From contig JAUILU010000002.1 of NCBI GenBank assembly GCA_030432905.1, forward strand, positions 448,084 to 512,083: a DNA stretch of 64,000 nt, read 5' to 3'. The notes under the pieces were generated by a model, which was given only the letters and a program-made list of their open reading frames with translations, searched no databases and was not told where the DNA came from. The stretch comes from Phycisphaerae bacterium (GTDB taxonomy: Bacteria > Planctomycetota > Phycisphaerae > Phycisphaerales > UBA1924). Below are positions 25,531 to 34,087 of this stretch, piece by piece; position 1 is the stretch's first letter; the number at the start of each line of letters is the position of its first letter. The translations under genes and the position numbers were made by a program.

Positions 25531-26768
25531 TCCTCAATCGTATCAGAATCCTGCGCCGCCCTGAAGCTCACGCGGATTCTGGAGAGATTCAATGACCGGC
25601 GCGTGTCCTGAAGCCGGCGCGAGAGCTCGGTGATGGCCGAGTTGATCGTCGCCAGCTGCTCGACTTCGTCGAGATCGAGCCGGTTGTGCGCCCGCTCGTG
25701 AGGGGTCATCTGGTTGTAGAGATACAGCTCGTCGATCACGGCCTGTTGCGGCTGGATCTGGTCGGCGGCGTAGTTCATCGCCGCGTTGACTCGGGAGAAC
25801 TGGTTGTCGCGTGCGCGGTTCTCCTCGACAACCCGGCCCATGCCGCGGATGGAGTTGAGCGCTTCTTCCATGCGCGCCGGCGCGATGTTGAGCGTCAGCT
25901 CGTCGATCGGCGCATCATCGGTCGCGGCGGCGATGCTGCTGAACTCGTCCTGCTCCGCGTCGGGCAGATCGCTGACCGCGACGAACGCGTCGTCGATGTC
26001 ATCGACCTCGATCACGATGTGCGCGCTCTCGATCGCGGGCAGAACGACAGGCCCGAACATCGCGCCGTTGCCGAGGCCGAGCACAAGGCCCTCTTCAGGC
26101 CCCATCGCCATCTGCGAGATACCAGGCTTCGCCGCGCCGTCTTCTGGAATGACCGCACGCATCGTCATGTCTTCTTCGTCGGTTTCGGCGAACGCGAGTG
26201 TTTCATCCGACACATCATCCGCTGCCGCGTCGGCAAGCTCGCTTTCTCTGGCTGCCGATTCGTTCATCCTGGAATCAGCTATCGCGGCCCGCTGGTCTCG
26301 CTGGAGTTCAAGACCGGTGCCGACGTCTGTATTGCCAGCAGTCGCTTCGCGCTGCCTGCTCGTTTCGGGCGCAGCAGGCGAATCAGATGACTTGGCCATC
26401 CGAGACATCTCGGCCGCCTGATCAACCGCGGGCACCGGCAGCGTTTGAATCGTCTCGATCTTGTCAGCCCGGCGGGCGGCGTTCATTGTTTCGTCGACCG
26501 GCGAGGGCGAAGACGCGGCGATCGTCCACACGCCCGCTGCGAGCACCACCAGAGCCGCGACCCCGACGGTGTTGAGCGCCAAGAACAGCCGCCTGCCCCG
26601 CGCGGGCTTGGGCTCGAACTCCGAATCTCGTCCCGGGTGAACGAGCGAGGCACGCTCGTCGGCGCGCGAGATCTCTAGGGCGCGTTTCCAAAGCTGGGTC
26701 GGTTCGGTGCTTTCCTCGCTCATCGCCCGCAGGTCCTGTTCGATTTTGTCCATCACCGGATCGCTCAT
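25527..26768 (-). CDS. Anti-sigma-like membrane protein with DUF4349-like C-terminus
   Basis: 413 aa. A short cytoplasmic N-terminus with helices (DPVMDKIEQDLRAMSEES) is followed by one membrane segment (about residues 61-84) and a long acidic, Ala/Glu-rich periplasmic linker. The C-terminal third has helical coiled-coil patterns (LNSIRGMGRVVEENRARDNQ, ITELSRRLQDTRRSLNLSRI) as in DUF4349-like proteins. The ATG overlaps the ECF sigma stop in ATGA. Position and topology make it the likely membrane-bound anti-sigma factor, but no ZAS motif is present. Confidence 0.65.
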   Translation of the reverse strand: MSDPVMDKIEQDLRAMSEESTEPTQLWKRALEISRADERASLVHPGRDSEFEPKPARGRRLFLALNTVGVAALVVLAAGVWTIAASSPSPVDETMNAARRADKIETIQTLPVPAVDQAAEMSRMAKSSDSPAAPETSRQREATAGNTDVGTGLELQRDQRAAIADSRMNESAARESELADAAADDVSDETLAFAETDEEDMTMRAVIPEDGAAKPGISQMAMGPEEGLVLGLGNGAMFGPVVLPAIESAHIVIEVDDIDDAFVAVSDLPDAEQDEFSSIAAATDDAPIDELTLNIAPARMEEALNSIRGMGRVVEENRARDNQFSRVNAAMNYAADQIQPQQAVIDELYLYNQMTPHERAHNRLDLDEVEQLATINSAITELSRRLQDTRRSLNLSRIRVSFRAAQDSDTIEE

Positions 26769-27376
26769 GCCTCGATCCCCCGTGTCGTTTCCGTTCCAAG
26801 CGCCTCGCGCAGCTTCACGAGCGCCTTGTTGAGCCGGCTCTTGATCGTCCCCATCGGCACACCGAGCACTTCCGCGGCCTGCTTGTGCGTCAGGCCCCGG
26901 TGGTAGCACAGCAACACCGTCTCACGCTGGTGGTCCTCAAGATCGCCGACCGCGCGCTCGAGCCTCGGGTCGATCTGGTGTCCCGCGCCCGCGACGGTCT
27001 TGGCGTGGCGGATGTCGGCCTCCTGCTGGTGGTGCTTCTTCTCACGCACGGCGCGGGCGCCGCTGGACCTGCCGAGGTCCCGGCATCTATTCATTGCGAT
27101 CTGGTACACCCACGTTTTCACGCTTGCTCTTCCGTCATACGTCCTGCCGTGCCGGATCACCCGGAGCCAGGTCTCCTGCACAGCCTCCATCGCCAGCGAC
27201 CGATCGCCGAGCATCGACACGCACAGCCCGATCAGCAGCCCCTCATATCGGCCCGCCAGCTCGCCAAGCGCATCGTCATCACCTGACACAAACCGCGCCA
27301 GCAGTTGCTCATCGCTAACCGCCTTGGCGTTGCCCGAATCGGGCCCTTCGAAATGGGACGCACTGTTCTGAATCAA
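26765..27376 (-). CDS. ECF-family RNA polymerase sigma factor
   Basis: 203 aa. Region 2 (about residues 28-95) includes YEGLLIGLCVSMLGDRSLAM, VQETWLRVIRH and VKTWVYQIAMNRCRD, the -10 binding helix. Region 4 (about 140-190) includes DHQRETVLLCYHRGLTHKQA and the helix-turn-helix VLGVPMGTIKSRLNKALVKL. It heads a three-gene operon with ATGA overlaps: sigma, anti-sigma-like protein, DUF1624 acyltransferase. Such sigma factors usually respond to envelope or oxidative stress. Confidence 0.92.
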   Translation of the reverse strand: MIQNSASHFEGPDSGNAKAVSDEQLLARFVSGDDDALGELAGRYEGLLIGLCVSMLGDRSLAMEAVQETWLRVIRHGRTYDGRASVKTWVYQIAMNRCRDLGRSSGARAVREKKHHQQEADIRHAKTVAGAGHQIDPRLERAVGDLEDHQRETVLLCYHRGLTHKQAAEVLGVPMGTIKSRLNKALVKLREALGTETTRGIEA

Positions 27377-27461
27377 GCAGCCTTCCCACAGGTTGGACGG
27401 AGCCGAGCCGAGACCGGTTCGCGCCCGAAAAAAGACCCTCTCAAGGCCAGAATCGCTGTTC

Positions 27462-29765
27462 TCAGGCCCCCGAGGTGGCGGCCTGCGGGTAGCTGATCCG
27501 GCCGTGGTAGATCGCCGTCACGCTCTTGGCGACCGATTCCTCGATCGTGTGCAGGTCCTTGAGTGTCAGACCGCACTCGTCGAACTGGCCGTCCTCGAGC
27601 CGCTTCTTGGCGATGGCGTGGACGAGCGATTCGATCCGGCTCGCGGTCGGCTCGCTCATCGAACGCGTCGCGCTCTCGATCGCGTCGGCGATCATCAGGA
27701 TCGCGACCTCTTTCGTCTGAGGCTTCGGACCCGGGTACCGGTACTCGATCTCCGACGGCAGCTCCGCCTTCTTCGTCTCGCCCGCGTCCTCGGCCTTGCT
27801 CTTGGCCTGCTTCTTCGCCCGGTCGTAGAAGTACTCCACAAGCGTTGTGCCGTGGTGACCCTCGATGAACGTGTGCAGCTTGCGGGGCAGCCCGAACTCG
27901 CGCGCCATCTCCAGCCCGTCTTTGACGTGCCCGACGATCACGAGCAGACTCATCGCGGGGCTGAGCTTGTCGTGCTTGCTCGGCCCGCCGGTCTGGTTCT
28001 CGACGAAGTACTCGGGCTTGTTCATCTTGCCCACGTCGTGGTACAGCGCACCGACATAGGTCAGCAGCGAGTCCGCACCGATCGCGTCCGCCGCGGTCTC
28101 GGCGATCGACGCAACATTAAGCGAGTGGTTGTACGTGCCCGGCGCGCGCTGCTGGAGTTCACGCAGGAGCCTCTGCTTCGGGTCGCGCAGCTCGATGAGC
28201 GTCATGCCCGTGGTAATCTGGAACATCTTCTCGATCGAGGGCAGGATGAACAGGGTCACACCCATGACGAGCACGCCGCCCGCGCCCGCGGTTACCGAAT
28301 CGAACAGCACCCGGTCGAACGCTGGTGGCCTGGCGCCGGGCCTGCCGACCATGCCCGCGACGGCTGTCGCGCCCGCGAGCGTCGCGCCGATGACAAAGCC
28401 GGCGCGGATGAGTGTCCGCCGATCGCGGATCTCGTAGAGCTGCCAGGCCGCGACACCGATGCCGGCCATGAGTGCCGCGAGCGTCGAGATCGGCTCACGC
28501 AGCGAGTGCGTGACGAGGATCGCCATGAGCGCACCGATCGCAAGCGCGATCCGCGGGTCGTAGGCGATCAGCAGGATGACGGTCGCGAAAATCGTGGGCG
28601 CCATAATCGTGACGCCGCGGAGTTCCGGTGCCGCCGCGGTAGCGAAGACGGTGGTGGCCTGCGCCCCGAGCAGCAGGATCGCCAGCCCGAGCATCCGCTG
28701 CGGGTTGCGCCGGATGCGTGCGCTGTAGAGAGCTGTATAGCCGCCCGCGCCGATCGCGATGGCAAAGCAAGCCAGCACCTGCGCGACCCTGTTGACCGCG
28801 ACCGCGCCGACCGGGCCGGTCTCTGCGAACGCTTCGACTTCTTTGCGGAACAGATCCAGTTGCGTCGCGGTGACAGCCTCGCCCATGCGGAAGATCACGG
28901 CGCCCGCCGGGTGGTCGTTGACAACCTCTTCGACGCGGGCCGCCGCGGATTCCTGCAACTCGCCCGACGTTTGGCGGTCGTACCTGAACGTCGGGCCTTG
29001 GATGCTGGCGAGCCTCGCCTGAACGACCTGCACGAGCGCCGGCGCGATGCCCGCCTGGGTCGCCATCTCGCCGCCGGCGATCTCGAGCTGGGCCTTGTCG
29101 TCGCCGTTGACGACGCCCGATGCGAGCACGCTCCGCCGCGCTGACGGGAACGCGAGCTGGATGTTCTCGCCCAGCGATTCGTTCTCACGCCGGTACGTCT
29201 CGGCATCAAGGATTGGTCGGCGTTCGAGCTGCCTGCGGAGCGACGCGAGCCTGGTCTGCCAGCCCTCCGCTGGCTGCCCGTCGGCCTCGACGAGCCGCTT
29301 CAACTCGGCGAACTCTTCGGTGCCGATCGCAAAGTTTCGGCGCAGCTCCGTATCAACGTCATCAACAGTTTCCGCGTCCGCGATCTGCGCGGGCAGGCGT
29401 TCCAGCGACGTCAGGATCTCGGCGATCATCGCCTCGTCCGGGATGTACACCCTCGGCACGCGCTGGCGGGCCTGCTCACGTGCCATCCGTGTCGCCTCTT
29501 CGTCCATCAGCTGCACCGGCACGCGCGCCAGAACCGTGCGTTTGGCGATGTCATCGACCGCGAGCATCGGCTCCGTCGAAGCCCACCACGCGATCGATGC
29601 GCTCAGGGCCGTGAACACCGCGATGATCAGCGCCGCCCAGCCGATGTTGGGCGAGTTGGAGAGCTTGTTGATGAGGCCGCCGAGCGTGAGCGTCTCGCGG
29701 TGGACCGCGAGCTTGCGTTTGCTCCGGCTTCCCTTGCTGGTGGGTTTGTTCGTGTCTTTGGGCAT
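27462..29765 (-). CDS. 7TM-HD domain phosphohydrolase (PgpH/YqfF-like)
   Basis: 767 aa. One N-terminal membrane helix (about residues 35-60), an extracytoplasmic sensor domain (about 65-340), seven membrane helices (about 345-520) and a C-terminal HD phosphohydrolase domain. HNHSL-type TYNHSLNVASIA and LYHDVGKM (His576-Asp577) form the metal site. This architecture matches Listeria PgpH, a c-di-AMP phosphodiesterase. It follows phoH by 33 bases on the same strand, the standard gene order in many bacteria (phoH-pgpH). Whether the substrate is c-di-AMP here is inferred from family. Confidence 0.92.
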   Translation of the reverse strand: MPKDTNKPTSKGSRSKRKLAVHRETLTLGGLINKLSNSPNIGWAALIIAVFTALSASIAWWASTEPMLAVDDIAKRTVLARVPVQLMDEEATRMAREQARQRVPRVYIPDEAMIAEILTSLERLPAQIADAETVDDVDTELRRNFAIGTEEFAELKRLVEADGQPAEGWQTRLASLRRQLERRPILDAETYRRENESLGENIQLAFPSARRSVLASGVVNGDDKAQLEIAGGEMATQAGIAPALVQVVQARLASIQGPTFRYDRQTSGELQESAAARVEEVVNDHPAGAVIFRMGEAVTATQLDLFRKEVEAFAETGPVGAVAVNRVAQVLACFAIAIGAGGYTALYSARIRRNPQRMLGLAILLLGAQATTVFATAAAPELRGVTIMAPTIFATVILLIAYDPRIALAIGALMAILVTHSLREPISTLAALMAGIGVAAWQLYEIRDRRTLIRAGFVIGATLAGATAVAGMVGRPGARPPAFDRVLFDSVTAGAGGVLVMGVTLFILPSIEKMFQITTGMTLIELRDPKQRLLRELQQRAPGTYNHSLNVASIAETAADAIGADSLLTYVGALYHDVGKMNKPEYFVENQTGGPSKHDKLSPAMSLLVIVGHVKDGLEMAREFGLPRKLHTFIEGHHGTTLVEYFYDRAKKQAKSKAEDAGETKKAELPSEIEYRYPGPKPQTKEVAILMIADAIESATRSMSEPTASRIESLVHAIAKKRLEDGQFDECGLTLKDLHTIEESVAKSVTAIYHGRISYPQAATSGA

Positions 29766-29798
29766 GGTGTTGGTGTGGTGCTTCTCTGTGTAGCTTCT

Positions 29799-30779
29799 TT
29801 AGTGGTGCGGCCCGTCGGAGTGGTACGCCTCGATGATGTGCTGCACCAGCGGGTGCCGGACGACGTCGACGTTCTCGAGCCTGATAAACGATGTGCCCGG
29901 GACTTCCTTGAAGCGCCTCGCCGCGTCAACGAGGCCGCTGTGCGCCGGGTTGTTCAGGTCGATCTGCGAGGTATCGCCCGTGACGATCATCTTCGAGCCG
30001 TGCCCGAGCCTCGTCAGGAACATCTTCATCTGCGACGCGGTCGTGTTCTGCGCCTCATCAAGGATGATGACCGAGTGGTTCAGCGTTCGGCCCCGCATGT
30101 ACGCGAGCGGCGCGATCTCCAGCACATCGGTCTCCATGAACCGGCGGATCGTGTCGAACTCGAGCATGTCGTGCAGTGCATCGAGCAGAGGCCGCAGGTA
30201 CGGGTGAACCTTCGCCTCCAAATCGCCGGGCAGGAAGCCGAGCTTCTCGCCCGCTTCGACCGCTGGCCTGACCAGCACGATCTTGCGCACGCGGTCTTGT
30301 TTAAGAAGGTGCACAGCGCAGGCGACCGCGAGGTACGTCTTGCCCGTGCCCGCGGGGCCGGCTCCAAACACGAGGTCGTTCTTTCGGATCGCTTCGATGT
30401 ACGCGTGCTGGTTGTCCGTGCGGGGCCTGATGCGTCGGCCCGCGGAGTACACCTGCAGGTCACCCTCCCACGACACGCTGCGGATTTCTTCCTCGTCCGC
30501 CGTCGGCACGTGGATCGCCTGGCCCGCGGTTTCGTCGGCGATCAGGTCTTTGACCTCGCCCACCTCGCACTGGTGGCCCTTCGCGGACAGCTCGACCATC
30601 CGGTCGAGGACCGCCTGCGCGATGCAGACCGGTTCTTCTGCGCCCTGGACCTGGACCACGCCGTCGCGGGCAGCGATGTTGACCCCGACCGCCTCGCGGA
30701 CGAGCTTCAGGTTCGCGTCGGCAGGGCCGGCAAAGTGGAGCCAATCACCAACGACCGGGATACGGACTGTGATTTCCAA
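29799..30779 (-). CDS. phoH: PhoH family ATPase/RNase-associated protein
   Basis: 326 aa. A small N-terminal KH-like region precedes the P-loop GAGPAGTGKTYLAVA (residues 139-153), and Walker B is VIILDEAQNT. PhoH proteins are ATPases linked to RNA metabolism, usually beside ybeY and pgpH; here pgpH follows. The start is TTG at 30779, chosen because AAAGGAG lies 7 bases before it and no ATG fits. The N-terminal strands MEITVRIPVV agree with the family start. Confidence 0.92.
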   Translation of the reverse strand: MEITVRIPVVGDWLHFAGPADANLKLVREAVGVNIAARDGVVQVQGAEEPVCIAQAVLDRMVELSAKGHQCEVGEVKDLIADETAGQAIHVPTADEEEIRSVSWEGDLQVYSAGRRIRPRTDNQHAYIEAIRKNDLVFGAGPAGTGKTYLAVACAVHLLKQDRVRKIVLVRPAVEAGEKLGFLPGDLEAKVHPYLRPLLDALHDMLEFDTIRRFMETDVLEIAPLAYMRGRTLNHSVIILDEAQNTTASQMKMFLTRLGHGSKMIVTGDTSQIDLNNPAHSGLVDAARRFKEVPGTSFIRLENVDVVRHPLVQHIIEAYHSDGPHH

Positions 30780-30813
30780 CTCTTTGCTCCTTTCCTAGCC
30801 GACAAGCCAAGGC

Positions 30814-31332
30814 ATGGATCATCGCCGCTCCCAAAATCGTACCCGCTTTGGCCCCTCGTTGGTCAAATCCGGCAAAGAAGCCGAGATTGCCGCTTTATGC
30901 CCCAAATGGGTGTGCTTGGGCGTGCTGCTGGCGTTCGTCGGCGTGCTTTCGGCGTGCTCCGGGCCCGCGCTGAATACCCGACCCTACGAGGGCGAGCTGC
31001 CGATGGTGGTTGAGGCGGACTGGGACGACATCGTCGCCGCGATGAGCCGGAGTCGGCTGAGGACCGAATCGATCCGCGTCACCCACACGACCGTCGGCTC
31101 GGGCGAGGCCGGCTCGGTTGCCCGCTACGAGATGATCTCCATCACCGACGAGGACGTCTGGGTCGAACTCAAGACCCTCGAAGACTGGCCCTCCGAAGAA
31201 GGCCCCGTGCCGATCGAGATCTCCATCGGCTCCCGCGTGCAGGAGAACGACGAGTACAACCGCGTCTTGGTCGGCGAGATCGCGCACCACCTGCGGACAC
31301 TCGCTGGCAAGGACATCGCGCCGGTGGATTGA
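30814..31332 (+). CDS. Putative lipoprotein of unknown function
   Basis: 172 aa as drawn. The first about 30 residues are basic and hydrophilic, followed by a hydrophobic core and lipobox GVLSAC, then a two-layer alpha/beta domain (ADWDDIVAAMSRSRLRTESI, ARYEMISITDEDVWVELKTL, HHLRTLAGKD). The long n-region suggests that the real start may be an internal GTG near 30910. The gene is divergent from phoH and convergent with phoR; nothing in it was recognised as a known family. Confidence 0.55.
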   Translation: MDHRRSQNRTRFGPSLVKSGKEAEIAALCPKWVCLGVLLAFVGVLSACSGPALNTRPYEGELPMVVEADWDDIVAAMSRSRLRTESIRVTHTTVGSGEAGSVARYEMISITDEDVWVELKTLEDWPSEEGPVPIEISIGSRVQENDEYNRVLVGEIAHHLRTLAGKDIAPVD

Positions 31333-31333
31333 T

Positions 31334-32623
31334 CTATGGCCTCGGCAAAACGCCGGGCAGCGTGACGACCATCGTCGTGCCCTGATCCCAGACCGACTCG
31401 ACCTCGATCTCGCTGTCGAGCAGCCTGACCGCGTGCTTCACGATTGCAAGCCCGAGGCCGGTGCCACGCTGGGCGCCACTGCGCGCGGGATCGACCTGAT
31501 AGAACCGCTCGAAGATCCGCTGCTGCTGCGAGAGCGGGATGCCCGGCCCCTGATCCGTGACCCGGATCTGGCACGAGTCGGTCCCGGCGACCCGGGCCGC
31601 TGTTACACGAACCGCAGTCTTCTCAGCCGTGAACTTGGCCGCGTTCTCGATCAGGTTCTTGACGATCAGCACCAGCAGCCTTTTGTCGGTGCAGATGGTC
31701 TCGACCTCGTCCGCGATGTCGAACTCGATCTCGACGTTGCGTGCTTTGCAGAGCTCGTACAGAAGCTGCGTCAGTTCAGCCGCAAGCTCGGTCATGCTGA
31801 ACCGTTTGGACTCGATCGCCATCGATTCCGATTCGAGTTTCGAAAGATCGAGCAGGTCGCTGACCATGTTTTCGAGCCGGATCACGTGCGCTTCGATCAT
31901 GCCGACGAGCTTGTTGCGCATGGTCTCGTCGCCGCTGGCGAGCGAGAGTGTTTCCGCGGCGCCCTTGATGGCCGCGATGGGTGTGCGCAGCTCGTGCGAC
32001 GCGTTGGCAACGAAGTCGGTTTTAAGCTGGAGCGCACCGTCGAGCTCGGTGATGTCGCGGATGGTCGCGACCACGCCGGCCGGGTTCTGGTTGCTGATCG
32101 GGACGATGGAGACGTCGCAGACCTTCACGCCGTCGCGGGTGGGGAGTCTGACCGAGCCGCGCCAGTGCTCGCCGCGCCTGCCGCGCGCGATCCGGTCGAG
32201 CAGTTCCGCCTTGGTCACAACCTCTTCGACGTGCCTCCCGGTGATCGGGCGGGCTAAGCCGAGCAGTCGGGCCGTGTGCGAGTTGGCCAGCAGCACCACG
32301 CCCTCGGGCGAGATCGCGAACACCGGGTCGCCGATCGCCTCGACCAGCTCGTTGAGTTCGGTCAGCTCGGGGCTGGGCGTCGGCAGCTGATTCGGCTTTG
32401 CGGGCGCTCCCAGCTCCACGATTTTTTGCGAGGCTTTGGTCGAGACCCCGGTCGAAACAAAGCCAGCGAGTGCGACGCAGGCCCACGCGAGCGTCGCGCC
32501 GGCGAAGAGCCCGGTCGCGAATCTGTGCCAGCCCAGCGCGAGCGAGACGGTCGCGCCAAAGAGCGACGCCAGCGCCAAAACGCTGCAGATCTGCCAGAGC
32601 TCGTACTTTCCGATGCGTGCCAT
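31334..32623 (-). CDS. phoR: Sensor histidine kinase, PhoR-like
   Basis: 429 aa. Two membrane helices (about residues 11-30 and 38-58) precede a PAS domain (about 90-200) and the HisKA helix with ASHELRTPIAAIKG (phospho-His210). The ATPase domain has NLIENAAKF (N box), DQGPGIP (G1) and GTGLGLAIVKH (G2). With the PhoB-like regulator 64 bases upstream on the same strand this forms a two-component operon. The short loop between the membrane helices is typical of PhoR, which senses phosphate transport status rather than a periplasmic ligand. No pst genes are in the window. Confidence 0.9.
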   Translation of the reverse strand: MARIGKYELWQICSVLALASLFGATVSLALGWHRFATGLFAGATLAWACVALAGFVSTGVSTKASQKIVELGAPAKPNQLPTPSPELTELNELVEAIGDPVFAISPEGVVLLANSHTARLLGLARPITGRHVEEVVTKAELLDRIARGRRGEHWRGSVRLPTRDGVKVCDVSIVPISNQNPAGVVATIRDITELDGALQLKTDFVANASHELRTPIAAIKGAAETLSLASGDETMRNKLVGMIEAHVIRLENMVSDLLDLSKLESESMAIESKRFSMTELAAELTQLLYELCKARNVEIEFDIADEVETICTDKRLLVLIVKNLIENAAKFTAEKTAVRVTAARVAGTDSCQIRVTDQGPGIPLSQQQRIFERFYQVDPARSGAQRGTGLGLAIVKHAVRLLDSEIEVESVWDQGTTMVVTLPGVLPRP

Positions 32624-32687
32624 GAGTGGAGAATTTCTAGCAGGGGCTGAGCCCCGCGTTGTGTCGGCTCGCCGCGAGGCCGCCTGT

Positions 32688-33383
32688 TCAGGCTTCCGGC
32701 TCGACGATTCGGTAGCCCACGCCGCGGACGGTCTGGATCATCGAGCCGTGCTCGCCCAGCTTCTTGCGGATGGCGGCGATGTGGACGTCGATCGTCCTCT
32801 CCGTGACCGTGATCCCCGGCCCGATCGCGTTCGAGATCAGCCCCCGCCGCGAAAGCACGCGGTTCGGCCCCGCCATCAGCGTTGCCAGCAAACGGAATTC
32901 GGTGAGCGTGAGCCGGATGCTGCTGCCGTCGACCTTGGCCTCGTGTCGATCGGTGTCGAGCATGACCGCGCCGAGTTCGAGGATGTTGGACGATCCCGAG
33001 TCCTTCGCGGTCCGGCGGAGCGTCGCGTCGACGCGCGCCAGAAGCACCTTTACGGAGAACGGCTTGGTGACGTAGTCGTCCGCGCCCGCGTCGAGACCAC
33101 GGATCTGGTCTTCATCTGCTGACTTTGCGGTCAGAAAGATGATGGGGATACCCGCGGTATTCGGGTCGGCTTTGAGTCTGGTGGCGACCTCGATGCCGTC
33201 GATCTCCGGGAGCATGACGTCGAGGATGATGAGGTCCGGTTGTTTCTGGGCGACGGCGCTGAGCGCGCCCTGCCCCGTATGGACAACCTCTGTGTTGTGC
33301 CCTGAGATGTTCAGGTTGTACCTGAGCAGCTCGGCCAGATCGAGCTCGTCTTCCACGACAAGGATGTGCCGATTCTCTTGCAT
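32688..33383 (-). CDS. phoB: Response regulator, PhoB/OmpR family
   Basis: 231 aa. The receiver domain has Glu11-Asp12, phospho-acceptor Asp55 in LIILDVMLPE, and Lys107 in DYVTKPF. The C-terminal winged helix contains LTLTEFRLLATLMAGPNRVL and VHIAAIRKKLGEHG, ending VRGVGYRIVEPEA. The ATG at 33383 gives a normal N-terminus; a longer frame would add 36 untypical residues. It precedes the histidine kinase gene and is divergent from a porin, a plausible target. Confidence 0.92.
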   Translation of the reverse strand: MQENRHILVVEDELDLAELLRYNLNISGHNTEVVHTGQGALSAVAQKQPDLIILDVMLPEIDGIEVATRLKADPNTAGIPIIFLTAKSADEDQIRGLDAGADDYVTKPFSVKVLLARVDATLRRTAKDSGSSNILELGAVMLDTDRHEAKVDGSSIRLTLTEFRLLATLMAGPNRVLSRRGLISNAIGPGITVTERTIDVHIAAIRKKLGEHGSMIQTVRGVGYRIVEPEA

Positions 33384-34087
33384 CCGCCGGCCCTCAGCTA
33401 AGACCCACCTGTTTAGGGCAATTGTGTGCCCGGAATTTGAATCAGGCTCAGGTCGCTCTCGACGCGGGAAGGGTAGGGGCTCTGGCGGCATTCTCCAAGC
33501 CAGAACAGGCTTGGGATGGGCTTCTTCACATTGCCTTCACGGTCATCTGGCTTGAGTTTCTGTGAGAAAGGGCTGGATTTTGCTCAACTGACAGGAATGC
33601 CAGCGCGTTTTTTGCGTGCTCGTCAGTCAAATCTCCGATGCCTAGTGTTCAGGGTAATCGGACGCTGGAAGCACCGGTTTCCTCAACTCACTCGCGGGGC
33701 TGACTCGCGAGGATCTCCGAGGAAGAATCGTTCGCGAGAGCATGAGGCTCCCGCGGGGTTCGGGTCTGGCAGGATGCCGGGTTCGGATCAAGGGCATCAG
33801 GCCTTGGGGTCTTGTGCTTGCATGGTGTCGGTGTCGCACGAGGATCGAGCGGCTCGGCCGGGTCAGATAAAAGAGCCGGTATATTCAAGGAAACCGGCCC
33901 TATGATCCGCTGATAGAGTTGTCAGAACATGCAGTAGTTCATTTTGTTTAGTAACCTGCGTGCGGGTATTGATCAGAGACTTATGCGACGCCGTGTGAGC
34001 GCCGCGACCAACCCGCATCGTGAGGCTAGAGAGCCTGCACGAGCAATCGCGACACGTCGCGCGACACGTAGCAAGGAGTGGCACGTC
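33384..34087. other. Long divergent intergenic region between phoB and the porin gene
   Basis: 704 bases without a credible gene. It holds two 11-base direct repeats at 33524, a short inverted repeat GCCGGT / ACCGGC (33875-33898) and an AT-rich stretch near 33930-33950 that may include the porin promoter. A reading frame beginning at 33944 continues into the porin but lacks a signal peptide and ribosome site until 34088. A regulatory RNA is possible but not supported by a clear structure. Confidence 0.4.
33524..33545. promoter_or_regulatory. Candidate Pho-box-like direct repeats
   Basis: Two adjacent 11-base units begin CTTCACATTGC and CTTCACGGTCA. PhoB-type regulators bind 11-base direct repeats, and the position, upstream of phoB and of a porin, fits. 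The match to the enterobacterial TGTCA core is poor, so this is a suggestion only. Confidence 0.3.

Noticed and set aside
27393..29144. 583-codon plus-strand frame opposite the HD-domain gene
   Set aside because: Arg/Asp-rich antisense shadow of the PgpH-type gene; no motif and no ribosome site.
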